This document shows, piece after piece, positions 1-8,522 of a stretch of 64,000 nucleotides of DNA. Source of the stretch: Mesorhizobium sp. 65-26. Its GTDB lineage: Bacteria; Pseudomonadota; Alphaproteobacteria; Rhizobiales; Rhizobiaceae. The stretch lies in contig MKVL01000030.1 in assembly GCA_001899205.1 (NCBI GenBank), positions 124,001 through 188,000 of the forward strand, given 5' to 3'. The translations under genes and the position numbers were made by a program. The notes beneath the pieces were generated by a model. That model was given only the letters and a program-made list of their open reading frames with translations, did not search any database and was not told the origin of the DNA. The stretch's first letter is position 1. The number at the start of each line of letters is the position of its first letter.

Positions 1-24
1 GAGTGATTTGACCGTCGTCGTCAG

Positions 25-984
25 TCAGCCGTCGTAGACCCGCTCCTCCAGCGGCGTCTCGGCGATCAATGCCCTCAACCCGGACAGCAGCGCCTTTTCG
101 GCGCGGTTCATCGCCTTGTCCGGGTTGACCAGCAGGAAGATGTCGATGGCGGGCGGTGTGTCGTAGGGCGGCAGGCGCCACAATATTCCGTCTCTGACAT
201 CGCGGCGCGCGACGTGCAGCGGCAACGGCCCGATGCCGAGCCCGGCCACGATCATGCGGCGCACCTCTTCCAGACTCGACGATACGCCGACGACGTCGGC
301 GTCGAGCCTGGCCTCGCTGCGCAACAGCGCGACCGGCCGCAGGGCGTCCGAAATATGGTCGGTCTGGAACGATACCGAAGGCTCGCCCCTGAGATCATCC
401 AGGGTCAGCCCGGACTTTCCACAGAGCCTGTGGGTCGGCCCGCAGAAGAAGCCGAAGAACTCGCGGTAGACCATCTCGTAGTCGAGCGCGGGATCGCGCT
501 GGCTGACGAGGCAGATGCCGAAGGAAGCACGACGCTCCCTCACCTGCTTGGTCACTTCGGAGCTGGCCGCGACGGAGATGGTTATGCTGGCGCGCGGATA
601 ATTGGCGTGGAATTGCGACAAAGCGCGGTCGAACAGCGGCGAGACGACGTGGCTCGCCACGGCGATGGTGGCATGGCCGGTGACGTCATCGCTGACACCG
701 CGCATCAGCAGCGGCAGTTGCGAGATCGTGCCGAACACTTCGATACCCTGTTCGTAGAGGAGCTTGCCCACCTCGGTGAGCTCGAAGCGCGTGGCATCCC
801 TTTCGACGAGACGCCGGCCAACCCGATCCTCCAGCCGCCGCAAGGCGTTGCTGACGCTGGGCTGCTTGAGGTTCAACCGCTCGGCGGCGCGGGTGATGCT
901 CTTGACCTCGGCAATCACCACGAAGGTGCGCAGGAGGTTCCAGTCGAGGTCCCAGACCAACCTTTCGGGGCGCGGCGGCTTCAT
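25..984 (-). CDS. LysR-family transcriptional regulator
   Basis: A 319-residue LysR-type regulator. The N-terminal winged helix-turn-helix (about residues 15-75) contains the typical AERLNLKQPSVSNALRRLE recognition region. The rest is the periplasmic-binding-protein-like effector domain. It is divergent from the ABC transporter operon starting at 1146, with about 160 bp between the two starts, the usual arrangement for a LysR protein controlling its neighbour. I infer that it senses the compound taken up or broken down by that operon. The effector is not readable from sequence. The ATG at 984 places the helix-turn-helix at the usual distance from the N terminus. Confidence 0.9.
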   Translation of the reverse strand: MKPPRPERLVWDLDWNLLRTFVVIAEVKSITRAAERLNLKQPSVSNALRRLEDRVGRRLVERDATRFELTEVGKLLYEQGIEVFGTISQLPLLMRGVSDDVTGHATIAVASHVVSPLFDRALSQFHANYPRASITISVAASSEVTKQVRERRASFGICLVSQRDPALDYEMVYREFFGFFCGPTHRLCGKSGLTLDDLRGEPSVSFQTDHISDALRPVALLRSEARLDADVVGVSSSLEEVRRMIVAGLGIGPLPLHVARRDVRDGILWRLPPYDTPPAIDIFLLVNPDKAMNRAEKALLSGLRALIAETPLEERVYDG

Positions 985-1145
985 TCTTAAAAACTATGCT
1001 CCCTATTTCCATTATCTATTTGCGCAATGATACCGCAAAGGCAATCATGAATGTCAGGAACGCCCATCGGCATCCCCGGAGGGAGCCGCCAAGGCCCCCC
1101 AAGAAACAAGACTTACGCTTCCCCACCCAGAGGACAGGACTTCAT

Positions 1146-1928
1146 ATGCACAAGGTGTTTTCCCGCATGGCCGTTGCGGCCCTGCTGCTCGCATCGACCT
1201 TTACGGTCGCCTCCGCTCGCGCGGACGATCTGGAGAAGATCAAGTCGGCCGGCGAGCTGAAGATCTCGATGAGCGGCCAGTATCCGCCGTTCAACTTCGT
1301 CAACGACCAGAACGAAGTGGTGGGCTTCGACGCCGATATCGGCAAGGCGATCGCCGAGCGCATCGGCGTCAAGGGCACCATTATCACCACGGCCTGGGAC
1401 GGCATCATCGCGGGCCTGCTCGCCAACAAATACGACACCGTCGTCGGCTCGATGACGATCACGCCGGAGCGCGAGAAGGTCGTCGATTTCGTCGGCCCCT
1501 ACTATCACGCCGGCCGCGCCGTTTTCGTCGGCGAGAACTCCAAGGCGCAAAGCCTCGACGACCTCAAGGGCAAGACCATCGGCGTGACGCTGGGCGAGAC
1601 GCATGAGAAATGGGCGCGCGGGCACGGCGGCTGGGATGTGCGCACCTACAAGGGCCTTCCCGAATTGATGCTCGAGCTCAAGGCAGGTCGCGTCGACGCC
1701 ATCATCGTCGACAACATCCCGGTCATGGTTGCCGTCAAGGAAACCGGCGCGAAGGTGCGCAAGCTCGACACGCCGAACATCGAGGGCGGCAGCGTCGCCA
1801 TCGGCATCGCCATCCGCAAGAACAATCCCGAGCTGAAGGCAGCCATGCAGAAGGCGCTGGACGACATGCTGGCCGACGGCACCTACAAGAAGATATCGAT
1901 GCAGTGGGTGGGCAGCGACATCCGCTGA
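1146..1928 (+). CDS. ABC transporter substrate-binding protein, polar amino acid family
   Basis: A 260-residue periplasmic binding protein of the HisJ/GlnH family (SBP_bac_3). The frame stays open upstream to 996, but the ATG at 1146 is preferred: it has an AGGACAGGA Shine-Dalgarno upstream and begins a clear signal peptide (hydrophobic AVAALLLASTFTVASA, cleavage near ARA-DD). The mature protein opens with the family pattern GELKISMSGQYPPFNF and carries VGFDADIGKAIAERIG. It delivers substrate to the permeases encoded just downstream. The family binds amino acids, opines and related amines; the actual ligand is unknown. Confidence 0.92.
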   Translation: MHKVFSRMAVAALLLASTFTVASARADDLEKIKSAGELKISMSGQYPPFNFVNDQNEVVGFDADIGKAIAERIGVKGTIITTAWDGIIAGLLANKYDTVVGSMTITPEREKVVDFVGPYYHAGRAVFVGENSKAQSLDDLKGKTIGVTLGETHEKWARGHGGWDVRTYKGLPELMLELKAGRVDAIIVDNIPVMVAVKETGAKVRKLDTPNIEGGSVAIGIAIRKNNPELKAAMQKALDDMLADGTYKKISMQWVGSDIR

Positions 1929-1959
1929 TCCGCAAGGCATTCAGCGCGGGACATTCTCG

Positions 1960-2607
1960 ATGGATTTCTCCCTGATACAGCGCGTCTTCCCGTTCTTCCT
2001 GGAAGCCGCGCTGGTGACCCTGGAGATCACGGTGCTGGCGCTGATCCTGGGCCTCTTCGCCGCCGCGCTGGCCGCGGCGGCCCGGCTGTCGAGGTCGGCC
2101 ACCGCAAGGGCATTGGGCACGGCCTATGTCAGCCTCTTTCGCGGTACGCCCTGCCTGATCCAGCTTTTCGTGCTCTATTTCGGCGGACCGCAGATCGGCA
2201 TCAATCTCGAGCCATTCTCGGCCGGGGTCATCGGCCTTGGCCTCAACATCGGCGCCTACATGGCGGAGTCGATCCGGGGCGCCGTCATCGCCGTTGACAA
2301 GGGCCAGACCGAAGCGGCGCGCTCGATCGGCTTCAGCCGCCTGCAAACGCTGCGCAAGGTCGTGCTGCCGCAGGCCGCCCGGCTGATGATCCGACCATTG
2401 GGCGTCAACACGGTGGCCTTGCTCAAGGGCTCCGCGCTGGTCTCGACCATATCGGTGGTGGAACTCACCTACACGGCACAGCGCTTCATCGGCTCTACCT
2501 ACAAGCCGTTCGAGATCTTCGGCGTCGCCGCCCTGCTCTACATGGTCATGGTGTACGCCGTCGCGCGCATCGTCGACCTGCTCGACAGACGCTTTGCGAT
2601 CGTGTGA
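1960..2607 (+). CDS. amino acid ABC transporter permease (first)
   Basis: A 215-residue inner-membrane permease of the HisM/ArtQ type. Hydrophobic segments run through most of the protein, including FFLEAALVTLEITVLALILG near the start. The cytoplasmic coupling (EAA) loop is seen as GQTEAARSIGFSRLQTLRKV followed by VLPQA. It is followed after 12 bases by a second permease of similar length, consistent with a heterodimeric channel. Part of the transporter operon 1146-4040. Confidence 0.92.
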   Translation: MDFSLIQRVFPFFLEAALVTLEITVLALILGLFAAALAAAARLSRSATARALGTAYVSLFRGTPCLIQLFVLYFGGPQIGINLEPFSAGVIGLGLNIGAYMAESIRGAVIAVDKGQTEAARSIGFSRLQTLRKVVLPQAARLMIRPLGVNTVALLKGSALVSTISVVELTYTAQRFIGSTYKPFEIFGVAALLYMVMVYAVARIVDLLDRRFAIV

Positions 2608-2619
2608 CGGATAGAAACG

Positions 2620-3279
2620 ATGCAAGGTTTGGATTTCAGCGTTGTCATCCCCTACACCGACCTGCTGCTGACCGGCGCATGGTGGACGGCGGTGCTGACC
2701 GTCAGCGCCGCCGCGTTGAGCTTCGTGTTCGGCATCGCGTTTGCCGTGGCCGTGCTCTACGCCCCCGCCATCGTCGCCTATCCCGTGCGGCTGTTCATGT
2801 GGGTGTTCATGGGCACCCCCCTGCTGCTGCAACTCTTCCTGATCTACTTCGGCCTGGTCCAGGTCGGCATCGACATTCCCGCGCTCGCCGCCGGCATCGT
2901 CGGGCTCGGACTTCACTTTGCCGTCTACAATGCCGATGTCATCCGCGCCGGCATCGTCGCCGTCGATCCGGGCCAGACGGAGGGCGCGCGTAGCATCGGC
3001 TTCGGCAAATGGCAGGCGCTGCGCTACGTCGTCATCCCGCAGGCGGTGCGCAACACCGCGCCACCGATCGCCAGCAACATGATCGCGCTGCTCAAGGAAT
3101 CCTCGATCGTCTCGGTCATCGGCATCGCCGAGCTCGTCCATTCGGCGCAGTTGGCGATCAGCGAGACGTTTCGGCCGTTCGAGTTCTACATCACGGCCGC
3201 GGCATTGTATTACATCCTCAACCTGGCGCTCGAAGCCGGCTTGCGGCGCTTCGAAAGGCATGTGGAGATTTCGCGATGA
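2620..3279 (+). CDS. amino acid ABC transporter permease (second)
   Basis: A 219-residue permease paralogous to its upstream neighbour. The coupling loop reads [20 protein letters not shown] then VIPQAVRN. Its stop codon overlaps the start of the ATPase gene (ATGA at 3276-3279), so the two are probably translationally coupled. It forms the transmembrane channel with the product of 1960-2607. Confidence 0.92.
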   Translation: MQGLDFSVVIPYTDLLLTGAWWTAVLTVSAAALSFVFGIAFAVAVLYAPAIVAYPVRLFMWVFMGTPLLLQLFLIYFGLVQVGIDIPALAAGIVGLGLHFAVYNADVIRAGIVAVDPGQTEGARSIGFGKWQALRYVVIPQAVRNTAPPIASNMIALLKESSIVSVIGIAELVHSAQLAISETFRPFEFYITAAALYYILNLALEAGLRRFERHVEISR

Positions 3280-4040
3280 GCAACAGCCGGCCCATGATCG
3301 AGGTTCGCGGCGCCCGCAAGGCATACGGCGCTGTCGAGGTCCTCAAGGGCATAGACCTGTCGGTCGAGCGCGGCCAGATCGTCGCCATCATCGGCCCCAG
3401 CGGATCCGGCAAGAGCACGCTGCTGCGCTCGATCAACCATCTCGAGACGCTCAACGGCGGCGAGGTCTGGCTGGATGGCGTACAGGTGAACCAGAGCCTG
3501 CACGGCCAGGCCTTCGAACGGCACATCAACAAGGTGCGCCAGCAGATGGGCATGGTCTTCCAGCACTTCAACCTGTTCCCGCATATGACGGTCCTGGATA
3601 ACATCTCCATGGGGCCGATCATCCTCAAGGGCATGGCAAAGAGTCAGGCGCACGCGCTTGCCCACGACCTCCTCTCCAAGGTCGGGCTGGCCGACAAGAT
3701 CAACGCCTATCCGTCCCGCCTCTCCGGCGGACAGAAGCAGCGCGTGGCCATTGCGCGCGCACTTGCCATGCAGCCCAAGGTGATGCTGTTCGACGAGGCG
3801 ACCTCGGCGCTCGACCCGGAACTGGTCGACGAGGTCAACGGCGTCATGAAGCAGCTCGCCGCCGAACACATGACGATGCTGATCGTGACCCATGAGATGC
3901 GCTTTGCCGGCGAAGTGGCCGACCGGGTGCTGTTCATGGATGGTGGCGTCGTCGTCGAGGAAGGCGCGCCCTCGGAGATTTTCCGCGCGCCGCAAAAGGA
4001 GCGCACCCGTTCCTTCCTCAAGAAATACCTTTCCGCCTGA
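3276..4040 (+). CDS. amino acid ABC transporter ATP-binding protein
   Basis: A 254-residue ABC ATPase of the GlnQ/HisP group. Walker [10 protein letters not shown] is at residues 40-48, the signature LSGGQKQR near 149, Walker [14 protein letters not shown] shortly after, and the switch histidine in [12 protein letters not shown]. The start at 3276 overlaps the preceding stop by 4 bases. An open frame extends upstream to 3009 but lies inside the permease gene and is rejected as a start. It powers import by the 1146-3279 components. Confidence 0.95.
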   Translation: MSNSRPMIEVRGARKAYGAVEVLKGIDLSVERGQIVAIIGPSGSGKSTLLRSINHLETLNGGEVWLDGVQVNQSLHGQAFERHINKVRQQMGMVFQHFNLFPHMTVLDNISMGPIILKGMAKSQAHALAHDLLSKVGLADKINAYPSRLSGGQKQRVAIARALAMQPKVMLFDEATSALDPELVDEVNGVMKQLAAEHMTMLIVTHEMRFAGEVADRVLFMDGGVVVEEGAPSEIFRAPQKERTRSFLKKYLSA

Positions 4041-4048
4041 GCAGCACC

Positions 4049-5686
4049 ATGACCATAACGCATGACTTCCCCGATTTTGGCCTGACACCGGATGAGCGCC
4101 GCGAGGCGGTGCGCGGCCACTACTATGAGTGGCCCGGCATGGACGGCGCGCGCGGCGAGATCTGGTGCTACAGCGACCAGTTCTCCTACAGGCCGGGCGA
4201 GACCGTCACGCTTCACGTCAGCTCGACGGCGCCACAATTCGCCATCGTGGTCGCTCGCGATGGCGCCAGCGAAACGAAGGTCTTCGAGAAGCAAGGCCTG
4301 TCGGCGCGCTGGCAGGACACGCCGGACCAATGCTCGGTGGAAGGCTGCGGCTGGGACGCGACCTTCGATTTTCGCGTCGGCGAAGACTGGCCGTCCGGTG
4401 CCTACCGCGTGACGTTGACGGCCGACGGCCGCGATGGTGGCATCATCCGGAGCCATCATCTGTTCATCGTCGCGCCAATAGCGGGCCGCAAGCCGGGGCG
4501 CATCCTGCAGGTCGCGGCCACCGGCACCTGGCTCGCCTACAACACCTGGGGCGGCTCCAACCACTACCAGGGTATCACCGGGCCTGATCGCAACCAATAT
4601 GCAACGACGGTCTCGCGCGAACGGCCATGGTGCCGGGGCTTCGTCGTGCTGCCCGAAGGCGCGCCGCGCGTGCCGCTGGAAGTCGCCGTGCCGCCGAAAA
4701 CCGTGCCGCGCTATCCGCACATGGAGTGGGCCTATGCCACCGGCCACTCCAAGAAATACGCGTCCTCCGGCTGGGCGAGCTACGACAGCCACTTCTTCCG
4801 CTTTGCCGAGCGCGCAGGCTACCAGGTCGACCTTGCCAGCCAGCATGAGCTGCACTTCTCGCCCGAGATCCTTGATGGCTACGACTGCGCGGTGTTCGTC
4901 GGCCATGACGAGTATTGGACCTGGGAGATGCGCGACGCGGTCGACAACTATGTCGATCGCGGCGGCCACGCGGCGCGCTTCGCCGGCAATTTCATGTGGC
5001 AGACGCGGCTTGAGGACGAGGGCCGCCGGCAGGTCTGCTACAAATATCGCGCGCGCGCCGAGGATCCGGCCTATCGCGGCGGCGACGTGACGCGTGCCAC
5101 CAATTCCTGGGAGGCGCCGGAGATCGGCCGGCCGGGCTCGGCGACGTTCGGGCTCAACGCCACGCGCGGCCTCTATGCCGGCTGGGGCGGCTGCGCGCCG
5201 CGCGGCGTGCGCGGCTTTCCCGTCTACCGGCCCGAGCATTGGGCCTTTGCCGGAACCGGTATCTACTATGGCGATCTTCTGGGCGCCGACAGCCACGTCT
5301 ACGGCTATGAGGTCGACGGCCTCGATTTCGAGATCCGTGGCGGCTTGCCATACCCGACGCAGGACAGCGGCGCGCCGGACGGACTGCAGGTTCTGGCCGT
5401 CGGCATGGCGTCCCAGGTCGAGGAAAGCGCCGACATCCCGATCGAGCATCAATTCCTCACCGACGAGGATGGCCGCTTCACGGCCTCGACCCTGTTTGGC
5501 GAGGCAACCGACGCCAATCTCGACAAGGTGAAACGCAGCAATGGCATGATCGTCAACTTCCCACGCGGCAAGGGCGAGGTGTTCCATGCCGGAAGCTGCG
5601 AATGGGTGGCGGGTCTGCTAAGACAGGACCCGATGGTCGAGCGCGTCACCCGTAATGTTATCGATCGCTATCTCGGAAAGCCCTGA
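4049..5686 (+). CDS. N,N-dimethylformamidase large-subunit-like protein
   Basis: A 545-residue protein resembling the large (beta) subunit of N,N-dimethylformamidase. A beta-rich N-terminal part (GEIWCYSDQFSYRPGETVTL onwards) precedes an alpha/beta region with ATGTWLAYNTWGGSNHY and VFVGHDEYWTWEMRDAVDNY. Known family members hydrolyse formamides at an Fe site bound by tyrosines and a carboxylate, and work with a small subunit. No small-subunit gene is visible here, and the protein is clearly shorter than the characterised large subunit, so another amide may be the substrate. It lies 8 bases after the ATPase gene. Function is inferred from the family; substrate unknown. Confidence 0.75.
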   Translation: MTITHDFPDFGLTPDERREAVRGHYYEWPGMDGARGEIWCYSDQFSYRPGETVTLHVSSTAPQFAIVVARDGASETKVFEKQGLSARWQDTPDQCSVEGCGWDATFDFRVGEDWPSGAYRVTLTADGRDGGIIRSHHLFIVAPIAGRKPGRILQVAATGTWLAYNTWGGSNHYQGITGPDRNQYATTVSRERPWCRGFVVLPEGAPRVPLEVAVPPKTVPRYPHMEWAYATGHSKKYASSGWASYDSHFFRFAERAGYQVDLASQHELHFSPEILDGYDCAVFVGHDEYWTWEMRDAVDNYVDRGGHAARFAGNFMWQTRLEDEGRRQVCYKYRARAEDPAYRGGDVTRATNSWEAPEIGRPGSATFGLNATRGLYAGWGGCAPRGVRGFPVYRPEHWAFAGTGIYYGDLLGADSHVYGYEVDGLDFEIRGGLPYPTQDSGAPDGLQVLAVGMASQVEESADIPIEHQFLTDEDGRFTASTLFGEATDANLDKVKRSNGMIVNFPRGKGEVFHAGSCEWVAGLLRQDPMVERVTRNVIDRYLGKP

Positions 5687-5687
5687 C

Positions 5688-7073
5688 ATGTCGAAAGCCC
5701 AGACCACGCCTGCTCCGACCGACGCTGAATCACGGCCGCAGTCACATCTCTTCTATCTTTCCAGCCTTCGCCGACCGCTCGTCGACCGCGCCGAGGGCAT
5801 CTATCTCTGGACCCAGGATGGCCGCCGCTTCATCGACGGCTCCAGCGGACCGATGGTCGCCAATATCGGCCATTCTAATCGCAACGTTCTCGATGCCATG
5901 AAGCGCCAGATGGACAAGGCCACCTTCGCCTACCGGCTGCATTTCGAGAATGAGCCGGCGGAAGAGCTGGCGCGGGAACTCGCCGGCAAGCTGCCGCAAG
6001 GCATGGATCGCATATTCTTCGTCTCCGGCGGCTCGGAAGCGACCGAATCCTGCATCAAGCTCGCCCGGCAATGGGCTGTCGCCACCGGCCAGCCGAAGCG
6101 CTGGAAGGTGATCACCCGTTTCCCCTCGTATCACGGCGGGACTCTGGGCTCGCTTTCCATCACCGGCGACGACGCGCTGGCCGAGACTTTCGCGCCCATG
6201 ATGCGGCCGATGCCGACGGTGCCGGCGCCCACCGCATGGCGCGACCGTGACAATCTCTCCATGGAACAGCGCGGCATCCGCTACGCCGACATGCTGGAGG
6301 AGAAGATCCTCGCCGAAGATCCCGAAACCGTGGTCGCCTTCATCATGGAGCCGATCGGCGGCGCGGCGACGGCCGCGCTCGTCGGGCCGGACAGCTATTA
6401 CGCCCGCATCCGCGAAATCTGCGACCGCTACGGCATCCTGCTCATCCATGACGAGGTGATGAGCGGCGCGGGTCGCACCGGAAAATTCCTCGGCGGCGAC
6501 CATTGGAACTGCCGCCCCGATATCGTCGCCCTGTCCAAGGGCCTGGGCTCAGGCTACGCGCCGCTCGGCGCTCTCGCGGCGCCGATGCGGCTGGTCGAGC
6601 CGCTGCTTGCCTCCGGCGGCTTCCAGCACGGCCACACCTATGCCGGCAATCCGCTGGCCTGTGCCGCCGGGCGCGCCGTGCTCGCCGAGATGGACCGGCT
6701 CGACCTCATCGCCAATGCCGCCGCGATGGGCGACGTGCTGATCGATGAACTGAAGGCACTGGCGAAGCGCTTCCCGTTCATGGTCGACGTGCGAGGCAAG
6801 GGCCTGCTTCTCGGCGTCGAAATGGTCGCCGATCCGGAAACGCTGCGGCCGATCGACCCCGCCCGCAACGCGACGCAGCGCCTGCTCAATCACGCCTACG
6901 CGCGTGGCCTGATCATCTACGGCCGCAAGGTCAAGGGCGGCATCGACGGCGACAACTTCATGGTGGCGCCGCCGATGATCATCACGCGCGAGCAGATCGG
7001 CGAGATGGTCGCGATCATCGGCGACTCGCTGGAGGCGCTCGCCGCCGAACTGGACCTGCCGGTGCAAGGCTGA
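5688..7073 (+). CDS. class III (aspartate/omega) aminotransferase, PLP-dependent
   Basis: A 461-residue fold-type I PLP enzyme. Visible motifs are FFVSGGSEATESCIKLARQ, ILLIHDEVMSGAGRTG (the Asp that pairs with the PLP ring) and the Schiff-base lysine Lys284 in ALSKGLGSGYAPLGA. The ATG at 5688 directly follows the previous stop; an in-frame ATG at 5655 would lie inside the dimethylformamidase-like gene. The family moves an amino group from an omega-amino acid, diamine or similar donor to a keto acid. Its place between an amidase-like gene and a keto-acid cleavage enzyme suggests it deaminates a pathway intermediate to a keto compound. Confidence 0.88.
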   Translation: MSKAQTTPAPTDAESRPQSHLFYLSSLRRPLVDRAEGIYLWTQDGRRFIDGSSGPMVANIGHSNRNVLDAMKRQMDKATFAYRLHFENEPAEELARELAGKLPQGMDRIFFVSGGSEATESCIKLARQWAVATGQPKRWKVITRFPSYHGGTLGSLSITGDDALAETFAPMMRPMPTVPAPTAWRDRDNLSMEQRGIRYADMLEEKILAEDPETVVAFIMEPIGGAATAALVGPDSYYARIREICDRYGILLIHDEVMSGAGRTGKFLGGDHWNCRPDIVALSKGLGSGYAPLGALAAPMRLVEPLLASGGFQHGHTYAGNPLACAAGRAVLAEMDRLDLIANAAAMGDVLIDELKALAKRFPFMVDVRGKGLLLGVEMVADPETLRPIDPARNATQRLLNHAYARGLIIYGRKVKGGIDGDNFMVAPPMIITREQIGEMVAIIGDSLEALAAELDLPVQG

Positions 7074-7081
7074 GAAAAAGA

Positions 7082-8011
7082 ATGGCGCCCAGAAAAGTCA
7101 TCATCACCTGCGCCGTCACCGGTTCGGTGCACACGCCGTCCATGTCGCCGCACCTGCCGGTGACGCCGGACCAGATCGCGGCGGACGCCATCGCCGCGGC
7201 CGAAGCCGGCGCCTCGATCCTGCATCTGCACGCCCGCGACCCGAAGGACGGCAGGCCGACCGCCGACCCGGATGTCTTCATGCAGTTCCTGCCGCGCATC
7301 AAGCAGGCCACTGACGCGGTGGTGAACATCACCACCGGCGGCTCTTCGCTGATGACGCTTGACCAGCGGCTTGCGGCGCCCTTGCGGGCGGAGCCCGAAA
7401 TGTGCTCGCTCAACATGGGCTCGATGAACTTCGCCCTGTTCCCGATGCTCGACCGGCCGCGCGAATGGCAGCACGAGTGGGAGCCGAAGTTGCTCGAGGC
7501 CACGCGCGAGACCATCTTCAAGAACACCTTCGCCGACATGGAGCAGATCCTGGAAAAGCTCGGCAAGGGCTGCGGCACGCGCTTCGAGTTCGAATGCTAC
7601 GATGTCGGGCATCTCTACTCGCTGGCGCATTTCCGCGACCGCGGGCTGGTCTCGGGGCCGTTCTTCATCCAGTTCGTGCTCGGCATACTGGGCGGCATCG
7701 GCGCCGATCCCGACAACCTCGTCCATATGAAGCGCATCGCTGACAAGCTGTTCGGCGACAGCTACCAGTTCTCCGTGCTGGCCGCCGGCCGCAACCAGAT
7801 GCCGCTGATCTCCATCGCCGCCGCGATGGGCGGCAATGTCCGCGTCGGGCTGGAGGACAGCCTCTACGACGGACGGCAACTGGCCAGGTCGAATGCGGAT
7901 CAGGTGCGCCGGATCCGTGGCATTCTCGACGGCCTGTCGCTGGACGTGGCGACGCCCACAGAAGCGCGCGAAATGCTGGCGCTGAAGGGCGGAGACCGGG
8001 TAGCATTCTGA
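7082..8011 (+). CDS. beta-keto acid cleavage enzyme (BKACE, DUF849)
   Basis: A 309-residue TIM-barrel enzyme of the family founded by 3-keto-5-aminohexanoate cleavage enzyme. The metal-binding histidines are His48 and His50 in ILHLHARDPKDGRPT. Other family patterns are VVNITTGGS and a C-terminal region with GGNVRVGLEDSLY. The family condenses a beta-keto acid with acetyl-CoA and splits it into acetoacetate and a new acyl-CoA; different members accept different keto acids. It begins 8 bases after the aminotransferase gene, so the aminotransferase may supply its keto acid. The specific substrate cannot be read from sequence. Confidence 0.88.
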   Translation: MAPRKVIITCAVTGSVHTPSMSPHLPVTPDQIAADAIAAAEAGASILHLHARDPKDGRPTADPDVFMQFLPRIKQATDAVVNITTGGSSLMTLDQRLAAPLRAEPEMCSLNMGSMNFALFPMLDRPREWQHEWEPKLLEATRETIFKNTFADMEQILEKLGKGCGTRFEFECYDVGHLYSLAHFRDRGLVSGPFFIQFVLGILGGIGADPDNLVHMKRIADKLFGDSYQFSVLAAGRNQMPLISIAAAMGGNVRVGLEDSLYDGRQLARSNADQVRRIRGILDGLSLDVATPTEAREMLALKGGDRVAF

Positions 8012-8012
8012 C

Positions 8013-8522
8013 ATGACTTCGGAAGCGATCACGCTGCGCCCCGGCCGGGTCGAGGACGTCAAGACGATCCATGCCGCGCTGCTCAAGCTCGGCACCCATA
8101 TCGGCGCGCCGGAGGAGATCCGCTCGACGCCCGAGGACCTGCGCCGCTTCGGCTTCGGTGACAAACCAGCCTTCTCGACGCTGATCGCCGAGGTGGACGG
8201 CGTGTTTGCCGGCCTCTGCCTCCACTTCCCGATCTTCTCGACCTGGATGGGACGCCCCGGCGTCTATGTGCAGGACCTCTATGTCGAGGATCGCTTTCGC
8301 GGCAAACGCATCGGCGAAAGGCTGCTGCGCCGGGTGGCGCGGGAATGCCGCCGGGATGGCGGCGTCTACCTCAGGCTCTCGGTCGACACCGACAACGAGA
8401 TCGCCAAGGCCTTTTACGAGAGGCTCGGCATCGGCTGGTCCAGCTACGAGCAGACGCAGAAGATCATTGGCGAGGCGTTCTTCGCCTTCGCCGACAAGAC
8501 AGAGGATGGTGAGATCAGATGA
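8013..8522 (+). CDS. GNAT-family N-acetyltransferase
   Basis: A 169-residue GNAT protein. The acetyl-CoA-binding motif A is seen in VQDLYVEDRFRGKRIGERLL, followed by LRLSVDTDNEIAKAFYERLG (motif B). The overall pattern resembles diamine/spermidine N-acetyltransferase relatives, which fits an amine substrate. It starts 1 base after the BKACE stop and its own stop overlaps the deacetylase-like gene by 4 bases (ATGA at 8519), so an acetylase and a deacetylase are encoded back to back. Confidence 0.85.
   Translation: MTSEAITLRPGRVEDVKTIHAALLKLGTHIGAPEEIRSTPEDLRRFGFGDKPAFSTLIAEVDGVFAGLCLHFPIFSTWMGRPGVYVQDLYVEDRFRGKRIGERLLRRVARECRRDGGVYLRLSVDTDNEIAKAFYERLGIGWSSYEQTQKIIGEAFFAFADKTEDGEIR

Noticed and set aside
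3009-3275. Upstream extension of the ABC ATPase frame
   Set aside because: It lies inside the second permease gene; the ATG at 3276 overlaps the permease stop and gives the normal ATPase length.
1735-3324. A 529-codon minus-strand frame opposite the ABC permeases
   Set aside because: The plus-strand permeases are unmistakable; the antisense translation is dominated by Arg, Asp, Gln and His with no motifs.
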